Origin: Serpentinicella sp031432315
GTDB taxonomy: Bacteria; Bacillota; Clostridia; Peptostreptococcales; Natronincolaceae
Direction of reading: 5' to 3'
Assembly (NCBI RefSeq): GCF_031432315.1
Contig: NZ_JAVKGO010000003.1
Span: forward strand, 62,001-126,000
Length of the DNA stretch: 64,000 nucleotides
The position numbers were made by a program, and so were the translations under genes. The notes beneath the pieces are model-generated. The model did no database searches, was not told the DNA's origin, and worked only from the letters and a program-made list of their open reading frames with translations. The number at the start of each line of letters is the position of its first letter. The stretch's first letter is position 1. Of this stretch, positions 27,801-35,979 are shown one piece after another.

Positions 27801-27924
27801 AGCCTTTAAAGACTATATAATGAAGGAAACCCTTGCGCAAGAAATGGTACTAAGTGAAAATGAAGAACTAGAAAAACAAAATCTAAATGACCATATGACT
27901 GGAATAAAGATAATAAAAGCATAA
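24826..27924 (+). CDS. ileS: Isoleucyl-tRNA synthetase, type 2 (eukaryote-like)
   Basis: A 1032-residue class I synthetase that charges tRNA-Ile. The HIGH-type motif appears as PGIHHV after GPPTANGR, zinc-type CxxC pairs occur in CPRCG and further on, and KMSKSKGNT is present. The length above 1000 and the GPPTANGRPGIHH pattern fit the type 2, eukaryote-like IleRS, a form associated with lower mupirocin sensitivity, rather than the 920-residue type 1. The editing domain (TTTPWTLASNVALAVHP) is present. ATG 24826 is preferred, with GAAAGG nine bases upstream; ATG 24817 abuts that site. Under Ile T-box control. Confidence 0.95.
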   Translation: MEGFKSLSNEPVAQKESVTSEKWKQNDILEKSITNRDGAEPFVFYEGPPTANGRPGIHHVISRTLKDSVCRYMTMKGYQVKRKAGWDTHGLPVEIEVEKQLELGSKAEIENYGIAPFNDRCRESVFTYEKQWREMTERMGYSIDLDNPYITLDNNYIESVWWILDKFFKEGMIYDGHKILPFCPRCGTGLASHEVSQGYKEIKSNTVIVPIKRKDVEEYFLVWTTTPWTLASNVALAVHPEVTYIKANLDGKTYILAEDLANKVLGESFEVIEKLTGKDLEHVEYEQLMPFTKPDKKAFFVTLADFVTTGDGTGIVHIAPAFGEDDYQVGRKYDLPVIQPVCEAGKYTTTPWEGRFVMDCDVDIIKWLHGEGKLFKKEKIDHNYPHCWRCSTPLLYYGKPSWYIEMTKLKDQLIKNNNTVNWYPDYVGEKRFGNWLENLNDWAISRSRYWGTPLNIWRCDCGHTASIGSRKELAEKAIEDIDERVELHRPYVDDIHIKCEKCDGSMTRVTDVIDCWFDSGAMPFAQHHYPFENKENFEELFPADFICEGIDQTRGWFYSLLAISTFVMGKAPYKNVLVNDLILDKDGRKMSKSKGNTVNPFELFDQYGADVLRWYLLYVSPAWTPTRFDIDGLKEVQSKFFTTIKNVYTFFTLYANTDNIDPRTFFIEYKDRPELDQWVISKYNSLLAEVEKELKIYDLTKAVRKIQDFVNEDLSNWYIRRARRRFWDSELTDDKKAVYNTTYEILVGITKLVAPFAPFLADEIFEKLTGELSVHLADYPVVNENLIKKDVEERMDLVRDLVGLGRAARSQAKIKVRQPLQKILIDGKYESLISDLVPLIQEELNIKEVSFEKNLKDFMDFNLKPNFKVAGPLLGSKIKLLGKALAELDASSVVPKLEAGELITVELDGETFELGKDHVMINIAAKSGFTVEMANNLFVILDTSLTETLVNEGFAREFVSKVQQMRKSSGLEVTDQINISYYGDDAVNTAVEAFKDYIMKETLAQEMVLSENEELEKQNLNDHMTGIKIIKA

Positions 27925-27929
27925 CAACC

Positions 27930-27968
27930 AAGACTCTATTACAATGGTATTGTAATAGAGTCTTTTGG
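27930..27968 (+). terminator. Intrinsic terminator of ileS
   Basis: AAGACTCTATTACAA (27930-27944) and TTGTAATAGAGTCTT (27950-27964) form a 15-bp stem followed by TT. The T tract is short. Confidence 0.75.
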
Positions 27969-28104
27969 ATTAAGAGTAGTTGGATCATTACATTACTGAA
28001 GTCTATTACGAAATAGATAGATAAAATCCCGGCCACTATATTAGTACTACTAGTTTTATTGAAAATTCTGAATTATTAAAGTTTTATTTAACTATGTTAA
28101 ATTA

Positions 28105-28133
28105 TTGACAATCTAAATAAAGGTCATTATACT
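28105..28133 (+). promoter_or_regulatory. Promoter of the [FeFe]-hydrogenase gene
   Basis: TTGACA (28105-28110) and TATACT (28128-28133) with a 17-base spacer, about 78 bases before the GTG start. Confidence 0.7.
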
Positions 28134-28211
28134 ATAAAGTGATAAGAAATTTTTAATTTTTATATACACTTTTGTCATTAAAATATAAATTGTGAAGGGA
28201 GTGCCTTTTCG

Positions 28212-30029
28212 GTGGAGAATGTTAAAAATGTAACGATTACAATCGATAATATTACGACTGAGGTACCAGCAAACTATACAGTTTTAGAAGCAGCTAGATC
28301 TGTAAACATAGATATACCAACACTATGCTATTTAAAAAGTATTAATGAAGTTGCATCTTGTCGTGTCTGTCTTGTGGAAATTGAAGGTTCTAATGGAATG
28401 CAAACTGCCTGTGTTCATCCCGTAAGGGAAGGTATGGCAATCAAAACAAATACCAAACAATTAAGAGAAACTAGAAAAGAAGTACTAGAATTAGCTTTAG
28501 CAAGTCATAATAGAGAGTGTTTAACCTGTAACAGAAACAATAATTGTGAGTTGCAGACAATGGTAGAAGAATTAGGTGTAGAGGAAATAACCTTTAAAAA
28601 TAGAAAATCCGAAAGCAAATTAGATAGCAAGTCAGACTCAATTGTTAGGGATAGTAGTAAATGTATTTTATGTGGTAGATGCGTAAGTGTCTGTAAAGAT
28701 GTTCAAAAAATTGGAATTCTAGACTTTACAAATAGAGGGATCCATACAGAAGTAGCGCCGGCCTTTAATAAAAGTATGAAGGATACACCATGTATTTATT
28801 GTGGTCAGTGTATTACATCCTGTCCAGTAGCAGCTTTAAGAGAAAAAGAGGATATAGATAAGGTTTGGGAAGCAATCGAAGATCCAAACGTACATGTTGT
28901 CGTACAAACGGCACCAGCAGTAAGAGCCGCCCTAGGTGAAGAATTTGGATTGCCAATAGGAACAAGAGTAACAGGAAAAATGGTAGCTTCATTAAAAAGG
29001 CTAGGATTTAATAAAGTTTTTGATACAAACTTTGCTGCGGATTTAACAATTATGGAAGAAGGACATGAGTTAATTGATCGTTTAGAGAACCATGGGAAAT
29101 TACCAATGATTACTTCATGTTCACCTGGTTGGGTTAGATACTGTGAATATAACTATCCTGAATTTATTGAAAATCTATCTACTTGTAAATCACCACATCA
29201 AATGATGGGTGCTATGGTTAAATCCTATTACGCTGAAAAAGAAAATATTGACCCTAAAGATATATATGTTGTATCTGTTATGCCTTGTACATCTAAGAAA
29301 AGTGAGGCAGCTAGACCAGAGCTTACAGTAAACGGTCTGAGAGATGTAGATGCGGTTGTAACAACTCGTGAGCTGGCAAAAATGATTAAGCAGGCAAGAA
29401 TCAACTTCCTTAAATTAGAAGATGAATCCTTCGACTCTGCATTAGGCGAATATTCCGGGGCCGGTGTCATTTTCGGTGCAACTGGTGGCGTAATGGAAGC
29501 AGCTTTAAGAACAGTGGCAGATGTCCTAGGTAAAGAAGCCTTAGAAAATGTTGAGTTTACAGAAGTAAGAGGAATAGAAGGAATAAAGGAAGCAGAAGTA
29601 AAAGTAGGGGATAAAACCATAAAAGTTGCCGTAGCCCATGGAACATCAAAGGCTGCTCAGTTACTTGAGATGGTTAAATCAGGAGAAAAAGAGTATCACT
29701 TCATTGAAATGATGGGATGTAGTGGTGGTTGTGTTACAGGTGGAGGCCAACCTCATGTGACAGCAACAGAAAAGATGGATTTAGACATTAGAGTTGCGAG
29801 AGCAAAAGCATTATATGAAGAAGATGCTCTACAACAAGTAAGAAAATCTCATGAAAATCCAGTGATACAAAAACTATATAAAGAGTTTCTTGGAAAGCCA
29901 AATAGCCATAAAGCTCATGGATTATTGCATACACATTATTTGGCTAAAGAAAAATACCCGATTCACAATGATACGGATAATGAAGTAAGTGTAGAGTATT
30001 TAAAAGAAGTTGCAGCATCTCACAATTAA
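28212..30029 (+). CDS. hydA: [FeFe]-hydrogenase, CpI-like monomeric form
   Basis: A 605-residue iron-only hydrogenase that evolves or takes up H2. N-terminal [2Fe-2S] domain with Cys39, Cys50, Cys53, Cys67; His-Cys cluster His99/Cys103/Cys106/Cys112; two [4Fe-4S] motifs at Cys151-161 and Cys194-204; then the H-cluster domain with L1 TSCSPGW (301-307), L2 MPCTSKKSE (about 358) and L3 MGCSGGCVTGG. L1 differs from the usual TSCCPGW: Ser304 stands where CpI has the cluster ligand Cys300. Domain order matches CpI of C. pasteurianum. No NADH-binding partner genes are adjacent, so it probably uses ferredoxin. GTG 28212 follows GGGAG by ten bases. Confidence 0.92.
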   Translation: MENVKNVTITIDNITTEVPANYTVLEAARSVNIDIPTLCYLKSINEVASCRVCLVEIEGSNGMQTACVHPVREGMAIKTNTKQLRETRKEVLELALASHNRECLTCNRNNNCELQTMVEELGVEEITFKNRKSESKLDSKSDSIVRDSSKCILCGRCVSVCKDVQKIGILDFTNRGIHTEVAPAFNKSMKDTPCIYCGQCITSCPVAALREKEDIDKVWEAIEDPNVHVVVQTAPAVRAALGEEFGLPIGTRVTGKMVASLKRLGFNKVFDTNFAADLTIMEEGHELIDRLENHGKLPMITSCSPGWVRYCEYNYPEFIENLSTCKSPHQMMGAMVKSYYAEKENIDPKDIYVVSVMPCTSKKSEAARPELTVNGLRDVDAVVTTRELAKMIKQARINFLKLEDESFDSALGEYSGAGVIFGATGGVMEAALRTVADVLGKEALENVEFTEVRGIEGIKEAEVKVGDKTIKVAVAHGTSKAAQLLEMVKSGEKEYHFIEMMGCSGGCVTGGGQPHVTATEKMDLDIRVARAKALYEEDALQQVRKSHENPVIQKLYKEFLGKPNSHKAHGLLHTHYLAKEKYPIHNDTDNEVSVEYLKEVAASHN

Positions 30030-30037
30030 ACCATAAC

Positions 30038-30072
30038 AAAGCTGTTGTCTTAACGACAACAGCTTTATTTGT
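30038..30072 (+). terminator. Intrinsic terminator of hydA
   Basis: AAAGCTGTTGTC and GACAACAGCTTT form a 12-bp stem around TTAAC, followed by ATTTGTTTTC. Confidence 0.8.
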
Positions 30073-30095
30073 TTTCTAATATATACATTCTTTAA

Positions 30096-30572
30096 TTATA
30101 TAAAAAGTTGCATATTACACTCTATTGCATTATTAATGTAATGTTTGGCATCGACAATTTCTACTTCGGGAATTAACTCTTCTTTCTTAAGTCCCATAAT
30201 TTCAAGAGAGAGCTTACAGCAGGAGAAATGCACATTTTTTTTTCGTGCACCATTAAGAAAATCTTTTAGACGTGGTGCGTCATCATCTTCCATCATATCA
30301 AGTAACATTTCTTTTCCTAGCCCTGCAAAGTTCATATTAGATAAGGGTAGATCTTCAGCACATTTAGGTGTCATCATAGAAAACATTTTTTCATAGGTTG
30401 TTTTATCTTCTAAAGTCATTTTATCCGGATCTCGCAAAAGCAACAGTCCCCAAAAAGCGAAAAACATTGTTACATCAATATCCATCTCCCGAGCCGAGTT
30501 TGCAATAATGAGGCCAGCCATAGCTTTGTCATATTCGCCACTAAACATTAGAAGATTCATCTTTTTGTTCAA
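30096..30572 (-). CDS. DsrE/DsrF-like sulfur-relay family protein
   Basis: A 158-residue protein of the DsrE-like family (also annotated peroxiredoxin-like), with the Rossmann-type start NLLMFSGEYDKAMAGLIIANSAREM and the family pattern VTMFFAFWGLLLL. A Cys pair in HFSCCKLSLEIMG (about residue 117) is the likely persulfide-carrying site. Start TTG 30572 has AAAGGAGG seven bases upstream. It follows a cysteine desulfurase gene by 28 bases on the same strand, suggesting that it accepts sulfur from it; the final acceptor is unknown. Confidence 0.8.
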   Translation of the reverse strand: MNKKMNLLMFSGEYDKAMAGLIIANSAREMDIDVTMFFAFWGLLLLRDPDKMTLEDKTTYEKMFSMMTPKCAEDLPLSNMNFAGLGKEMLLDMMEDDDAPRLKDFLNGARKKNVHFSCCKLSLEIMGLKKEELIPEVEIVDAKHYINNAIECNMQLFI

Positions 30573-30600
30573 TGAACGACCTCCTTTGTAATATAAAAAC

Positions 30601-31935
30601 TTAACTATACTTCTTTATATAGTGTGCTTTATTTGATGAAATTTTATGAAGCATTTTAATTAAAACATCAATTTCCTCATAAGTATTATAAAGACCGAAA
30701 CTTAATCGAACCATACCTGGTCTTTTAGCATCTTTGTTTGACATATATTTTTTTACATCTTTATCTGTAAGATTTAATAATTTCTGCACATAAGGTTGAG
30801 CACAAAAACACCCACTCCTTACAGCGATTCCTACTTCATAGGAAAGAATTGATGCTAGGGTTTCATGATGTATGCCAGAAATATTAAAAGGAATAATTGC
30901 TAAACGTGTTTCACCAAAACTTTCTGTACCGTAGAGCAATATATCAGGAATTTTCTTCATAGATTTATATGCATATTGAGCTAACTGATCCTCATAGGCA
31001 TGAACAGATTTCATATCAATATGGCTTAAGGTTTTTATTGCTGATATTAAAGCAATGACACCAATAATATTTGGTGTGCCAGCTTCATCTCTGTAAGGCG
31101 CACTGTTCCACTTTATATAATCATGGGTAACGATATCTACAGTACCACCACCTACATAATCAGGTTTTCCTTTTTCAAATATATCTTTCCACCCGATAAT
31201 GACACCGACTCCAAAAGGTGCATACATTTTATGAGATGAAAAAACTAAAAAGTCAATATGTTCATCTGAGGTTACTGGTTTCATATCTACAGGGGCGTGG
31301 GGAATTAATTGAGCCCCATCGACCAATATTTTAGCATTGTACCTATGGGCAAGTTTAGCTATTTTGTGAATAGGATTGATAATACCAGTTACATTAGAGG
31401 CGCCTGCAACGGCAACAAGTTTAACCTTACCAGCGTATTTTTTCAACTTATCCTCTAGGTCACTTAAGGATAGTTTGCCTTCCTGATCCACATCTACATA
31501 ATCTACTTTATATTTTTCTCGCCAGGGTAAATCATTGGAATGATGCTCCATTGTAGTGGATAAGATTACACCATCTTTATAATCTTCTAAAAGCCGATAG
31601 GAAAGTTTATTAATAGCGTCTGTTGTGTTTTTAACAAAAATAATTGTTTTATGATTTAAGTCTCCATTTACAAATTTTGATATAATATAGCGAGATTGTT
31701 CATATAAATTGGAAGAAAGCTGTGATTTGTACCCCATTCCTCTATGAATGGAGGAATATAAAGGCGCATACTCAACAATGTCCTTTAATACAGAATTAAA
31801 TGGGGGAGTGGTTGCTGCATTGTCAAAGTTAATATTTTCTGTGTATCTTCCGTCGATTAGAGGGATTTTAGTGTCTGCCCCACATACTAAGTCACGGTAT
31901 TTTGATTTATAATTTAATAATTCCACTAAGATCAC
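30601..31935 (-). CDS. Cysteine desulfurase-family aminotransferase
   Basis: A 444-residue class V PLP enzyme (SufS/CsdA-like) that would remove sulfur from cysteine as an enzyme persulfide. Motifs: NFDNAATTPP near the N-terminus, TMEHHSNDLPW, DGAQLIPH, the PLP-binding Lys in SSHKMYAP, and the loop Cys in RSGCFCAQ. The N-terminal extension of about 30 residues before the fold is typical of the clostridial subfamily. It is not next to isc/suf scaffold genes; its operon partner is the DsrE-like gene 28 bases downstream, so a sulfur-transfer role other than general Fe-S assembly is likely. No strong ribosome site was seen before ATG 31935. Confidence 0.88.
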   Translation of the reverse strand: MILVELLNYKSKYRDLVCGADTKIPLIDGRYTENINFDNAATTPPFNSVLKDIVEYAPLYSSIHRGMGYKSQLSSNLYEQSRYIISKFVNGDLNHKTIIFVKNTTDAINKLSYRLLEDYKDGVILSTTMEHHSNDLPWREKYKVDYVDVDQEGKLSLSDLEDKLKKYAGKVKLVAVAGASNVTGIINPIHKIAKLAHRYNAKILVDGAQLIPHAPVDMKPVTSDEHIDFLVFSSHKMYAPFGVGVIIGWKDIFEKGKPDYVGGGTVDIVTHDYIKWNSAPYRDEAGTPNIIGVIALISAIKTLSHIDMKSVHAYEDQLAQYAYKSMKKIPDILLYGTESFGETRLAIIPFNISGIHHETLASILSYEVGIAVRSGCFCAQPYVQKLLNLTDKDVKKYMSNKDAKRPGMVRLSFGLYNTYEEIDVLIKMLHKISSNKAHYIKKYS

Positions 31936-32081
31936 CTTCTTTAAATATTGTTCTTCTTAACAGTTTATGAGAAATAGCTGATAAGGTTACAATACAAATC
32001 TACTGCAATTAAAAATCTATAGATTAATGAAAAAACCTTGGAAAAAGCGTATAATATAAATAGAAAGAATGGAGGAGTTAT

Positions 32082-32660
32082 ATGACCGGCTTAAATATAT
32101 GTATCGATATTGACGGTACTTTGACAGAACCTTATTATTGGCTTGACTATGCGAATCAATATTTTAATAAGACTATTGGAGTAGAAGAGGTAATTCAGTA
32201 TGAGATACATGAAGTAATGGGTGTTAGTTTTGAAGCATTTATAGAATTCTATCGTGCCCTTGGACCTGAAATGCATGCTAAAGCACAGATACGTAGTAAT
32301 GTTCATGAAGTTTTATGGAAGTTAAATGAAAAACATCAAATATACTATGTTACTGCTAGAAATGAAAATATGACAGACATTACCCGTAGGTGGCTTGAGG
32401 ATCATAAATTACCTAAAGGAGAGCTATATCTGCTAGGGAGTCACCACAAGGCAGAAAAAGCCAAAGAACTTCATTGCGATATTTTTATTGAAGACAGTTT
32501 TGAAAATTGTGTTGAATTATCTTCAGCAGGGTTTGAAGTGATATTATTAGACTGCAACTATAATCAACATAGCTTATTACCAGGAATGGTAAGGGTTAAA
32601 GGCTGGACAGAAATAGATAAAATAATTGATGGAATGATAAAAGAAAGCGGAATTGCATAA
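32082..32660 (+). CDS. HAD-superfamily 5' nucleotidase (NT5C-like)
   Basis: A 192-residue HAD hydrolase. Motif I is CIDIDGTLTE, with the two catalytic Asp residues; motif II is in YYVTAR (Thr); the Lys of motif III is in SHHKAEKAK; motif IV is IFIEDS. This pattern matches the NT5C-type 5'(3')-deoxyribonucleotidase/YqfW-like family, which removes phosphate from nucleotides. It stands alone with GGAGG before ATG 32082. The precise substrate cannot be told. Confidence 0.82.
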   Translation: MTGLNICIDIDGTLTEPYYWLDYANQYFNKTIGVEEVIQYEIHEVMGVSFEAFIEFYRALGPEMHAKAQIRSNVHEVLWKLNEKHQIYYVTARNENMTDITRRWLEDHKLPKGELYLLGSHHKAEKAKELHCDIFIEDSFENCVELSSAGFEVILLDCNYNQHSLLPGMVRVKGWTEIDKIIDGMIKESGIA

Positions 32661-32729
32661 AATAAAGATTATTATGTTATTTTGTCTCATATATTAATAA
32701 TGTGTAACTACTCTGGGAGGGGATGGAAT

Positions 32730-33146
32730 TTGAGACTGATCATTATGATTTATACATTTTTCATTAGTTTTCTAATTGCTGTAACTTGGGGGATTTTATT
32801 ATTTACAGGTCAAGTAGGGGGCGAAAATCCTCAAGTGATCAGTGTGACTTTCCAACTTATTATCGAGGGCATTACAGTTTTTTGTCTCTTTATTTCTGGG
32901 TTACTGATCGTGTTTAAACAAAAGTTAGGGCAGCAATTTTTAAACTTTTCCTTAGGACTTTTACTGTATTCACTATTAACTTCTTTGGGGATATATATAT
33001 ATTCTAAAGAGGTTATACCTATAATCATTTTTTCATTACTTTTATTAACAAATATAGCTGTACTAATATTTAGTTTCTCAAATCCTAATCTACATGAACA
33101 AGTAATAGAGGGGGAAAATGAAACAACTGTTGAATCAGAATTTTAA
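32730..33146 (+). CDS. Small four-helix membrane protein
   Basis: A 138-residue protein with about four hydrophobic segments and a polar, acidic C-terminal tail (residues 115-138). I do not recognise a family. Start TTG 32730 is chosen because GGGAGGGG ends seven bases upstream; a more upstream TTG at 32682 would put the ribosome site inside the gene. It lies 69 bases after the nucleotidase gene, on the same strand, and is closed by a strong terminator shared with the convergent OpuC operon. Confidence 0.6.
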   Translation: MRLIIMIYTFFISFLIAVTWGILLFTGQVGGENPQVISVTFQLIIEGITVFCLFISGLLIVFKQKLGQQFLNFSLGLLLYSLLTSLGIYIYSKEVIPIIIFSLLLLTNIAVLIFSFSNPNLHEQVIEGENETTVESEF

Positions 33147-33200
33147 GCGTTACCAAAATTCCGAGTAATAATTAGTTTAAATTAAATTAGTACATTTTAA

Positions 33201-33233
33201 AAAAGCGTAAGATCCAATGGATCTTACGCTTTT
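33201..33233. terminator. Bidirectional terminator
   Basis: AAAAGCGTAAGATCC (33201-33215) and its perfect inverted partner (33219-33233) around AAT; A/T tracts on both sides let it serve the membrane protein gene on + and the opuC operon on -. Confidence 0.85.
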
Positions 33234-33253
33234 GAAATTAAGCCTATGTTGAA

Positions 33254-34156
33254 TTATATAATCCCTTTAGACTGTAAGAACTCCCTTGCTACCTGTTCTT
33301 CTGTTCGTCCTTCTTCGTCTATTTGATAGTTCATATTTGCCATTTCTTCTTCAGAAATTTGATTTTCTAGAAGAGAAAGGGCTTCTCCTATTTCAGGATG
33401 AGCTCCAAGGCTCTCGCCATTAATTAATGGTGCTGCATAATATGGAGGGAAAAAGTTTTGATCATCTTCTAATGGAACTAGGTTGAAAGCAGGAATTCTA
33501 CCATCTGTAGAAAAACCATCAATTACATCCACATGACCATTTCTAACGGAACTATATGTTAATCCAGGATCAAACCCTCTAGTATCTGCAAACTCAAAAC
33601 CGTAATGCTGTTGAAGTCCTGGGTAACCATCTGATCTTTCAAGAAACTCAAATGTAGCCCCTAAAATCATATCTTGGTCATGTTCTAATAAGTCTGAAAA
33701 AGTTTCAAGTCCTAATTCATTTGCCATTTCTTCTCGTACTGTCAAGGTATAAGTGTTATTAAATCCTAATTGACCTAACCAATCAAGGTTATACTCAGCT
33801 TTAAAAGTATCTTTTACAATTTGATATGTCTTATCAGGATCGGCGATTGCTTCCTTGTCTAACATAACAGTATAGGCTGTACCAGTATATTCTGGATATA
33901 CATCAACGTCTCCGCCTTGCAGTGCTCTAAAAACTAACTGCGTACCACCGAATTCTCTAACCTCTGCATTTAAATCCGTTTTTTCTTCAATTAGAACTTG
34001 GAACATTGTAGCAAGTAGTCTTGACTCTGTAAAGTTTTTTGAACCAATAGTTATAACATCACCTCTTCTACAGCCGGTTAAAGGGAAAGACAAAATGATT
34101 AAGAGTGTTAATAATAAGACTAGGGATTTTTTAATTTTATTCGTTTTAAACATCAT
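33254..34156 (-). CDS. opuCC: OpuCC-type osmoprotectant-binding lipoprotein
   Basis: A 300-residue substrate-binding lipoprotein of a glycine betaine/carnitine/choline ABC importer. The signal peptide ends in the lipobox LTGC (Cys about residue 29). The mature part starts ITIGSKNFTES, typical of the OpuAC/ProX-type QAT family, and carries GGTQLVFRALQGGDVDVYPEYTG, the ligand-cage region. It is the last gene of opuCA-opuCB-opuCC on this strand, 21 bases after the permease. AGGAGG precedes the ATG. Confidence 0.9.
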   Translation of the reverse strand: MMFKTNKIKKSLVLLLTLLIILSFPLTGCRRGDVITIGSKNFTESRLLATMFQVLIEEKTDLNAEVREFGGTQLVFRALQGGDVDVYPEYTGTAYTVMLDKEAIADPDKTYQIVKDTFKAEYNLDWLGQLGFNNTYTLTVREEMANELGLETFSDLLEHDQDMILGATFEFLERSDGYPGLQQHYGFEFADTRGFDPGLTYSSVRNGHVDVIDGFSTDGRIPAFNLVPLEDDQNFFPPYYAAPLINGESLGAHPEIGEALSLLENQISEEEMANMNYQIDEEGRTEEQVAREFLQSKGII

Positions 34157-34177
34157 ATTTAGCCTCCTATAAATTTC

Positions 34178-34822
34178 TTACTTATTTCTAAGTCCTTTTG
34201 GTGTTAAGTAATGCTCTACAATACCTAAAAGCCAGTCAACCAATAATGCGAGAACAGCAGCAGGTATAGCACCGGATAAAATCATATATGCATTATCCAT
34301 TGATATTCCTCTAAAAATTAAATCCCCTAAACCGCCTGCACCAATTAGCGCTGCAATGGTGGTCGTGCCAATATTGATTACGGTTGCAATTCTAATACCT
34401 GCCATAATGACTGAAAGGGCAAGGGGGAGTGTAACCATTGTTAAAATTTGTTTTCTTGTCATACCCATTCCAATACCAGCTTCAATAACGGATTCATCCA
34501 CGTTCTTAATACCAGTATAAGTGTTTTTAATGATCGGTAATAAAGCATAGAGAAATAGTACAAAAATCGCAGGTATACGACCAATACCCATAATTGGAAT
34601 AATAAGTCCAAATAGGGCTAAACTTGGCAAAGTTTGAAACACATTTGCAATACCAAGGATTGGGTTAGACAATGATTTGTAACGGGTAATTAAAATACCT
34701 AAAGGGACTCCGGTGAGCACTGCGAAAAAAACTGCTGTCCCTGTTATTTGTAAATGCTCAAGGGTTAGCCTTATAACTTGATCACTTCTATTCATGAAAA
34801 ATTCAAAAAATTCCCTTATCAT
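34178..34822 (-). CDS. opuCB: OpuCB-type osmoprotectant ABC permease
   Basis: A 214-residue permease with about six membrane helices and the BPD-transport EAA-like loop (VIEAGIGMGMTRKQILTMVTLPLALS). It forms the membrane path of the osmoprotectant importer. Its ATG overlaps the opuCA stop (TAATG). Only one permease gene is seen, whereas classical opuC has two (CB and CD); a homodimer is therefore likely. Confidence 0.9.
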   Translation of the reverse strand: MIREFFEFFMNRSDQVIRLTLEHLQITGTAVFFAVLTGVPLGILITRYKSLSNPILGIANVFQTLPSLALFGLIIPIMGIGRIPAIFVLFLYALLPIIKNTYTGIKNVDESVIEAGIGMGMTRKQILTMVTLPLALSVIMAGIRIATVINIGTTTIAALIGAGGLGDLIFRGISMDNAYMILSGAIPAAVLALLVDWLLGIVEHYLTPKGLRNK

Positions 34823-35979
34823 TAGTTATCATCACCTTCCATTTCTTGTATATCAGAAATTGCGTCGGCAAATAAGTTTAGAATACTTGGTTGGGTGATT
34901 AGACCCTTTAAATAACCATCTTCACCTATTACGGATATGTTTTTCACTTTATTTTCTTTCATCAGGTTTAAAACTTCTACCATATTTGTTTTCTCATTTA
35001 CAGTAACAATTTTTTTATTAAGTAAATCTTTCATTTTATAATCTGATGTATCATGACCTCTTAACTCTCTTGGTCTGATAAAACCAAGTACTTTTTTAGG
35101 TCGATCTCCAGGTTTGTCTACAACAAGCAAGTAATCAGTATTTTTTTCTTTCATTATTTCATAAGCTTTTGCCGGTGTTCTCTCTAAAGAAATAGTAGCT
35201 GGTCGCTTGATCATAATATCTTCTGCATACAGCATTTCAGGTGAACGCCAGATTCTATCCTTACCAACAAAGTTTTCAACAAATTCATCAATAGGATTTT
35301 TAAGAATATTTTCTGGGGTATCAAATTGAATAACCTTGCCATCTTTCATCACAGCAATTTTATCTCCTAGCTTTAAGGCTTCGTCCATATCATGGGTTAC
35401 AAAAACAATAGTTTTATGCAGTTCATCTTGTAGTTTTAACAGCTCTTCTTGAAGCTGTTCCCGAGTAATAGGGTCTAGAGCACTGAAGGGTTCGTCCATT
35501 AAAATAATATCAGGATTAACAGCTAGGGCTCTGGCTACCCCAACTCTTTGTTGTTGACCCCCACTAAGCTCATTTGGGTATCTATCTAAATAAATATTAG
35601 GGTCTAGGTTGACTAACTCTAATAGCTCAAAAGATCTTTTGCGGCGCTTTTCTTTATCCCAATTTTTTAAGTAAGGTACTAATTCTATGTTCTCGGCAAT
35701 TGTCATATGTGGGAAAAGTCCCACCTTTTGAATGACATATCCTATATTTCTTCTTAACTCTATAACGTTCTGTTTCATAATGTCTTTTCCATTAACTAAT
35801 ATTGATCCACCAGTGGGCTCGTGGATTCGATTAATCATTTTCATTGTCGTGGTTTTGCCGGAACCACTTTCTCCGATTAGAATAACAAGTTCACCATCTT
35901 GAATTTTTAAATCTAAGCCCTCAATGATGTTAACTTTCCCATCATAGCTTTTATTCACACTTTTAAATTCAATCAACAA
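34822..35979 (-). CDS. opuCA: OpuCA-type osmoprotectant ABC ATPase with CBS domains
   Basis: A 385-residue ATPase for quaternary amine uptake. Walker A (GESGSGKTT), signature LSGGQQQR, Walker B (IILMDEPFSALD) and switch His (THDMDEA) are in the first 230 residues; two CBS domains follow (about residues 250-375), the sensor part through which OpuA/OpuC-type importers react to ionic strength or c-di-AMP. Start TTG 35979 has AAAGGAG seven bases upstream. First gene of the opuC operon. Confidence 0.92.
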   Translation of the reverse strand: MLIEFKSVNKSYDGKVNIIEGLDLKIQDGELVILIGESGSGKTTTMKMINRIHEPTGGSILVNGKDIMKQNVIELRRNIGYVIQKVGLFPHMTIAENIELVPYLKNWDKEKRRKRSFELLELVNLDPNIYLDRYPNELSGGQQQRVGVARALAVNPDIILMDEPFSALDPITREQLQEELLKLQDELHKTIVFVTHDMDEALKLGDKIAVMKDGKVIQFDTPENILKNPIDEFVENFVGKDRIWRSPEMLYAEDIMIKRPATISLERTPAKAYEIMKEKNTDYLLVVDKPGDRPKKVLGFIRPRELRGHDTSDYKMKDLLNKKIVTVNEKTNMVEVLNLMKENKVKNISVIGEDGYLKGLITQPSILNLFADAISDIQEMEGDDN

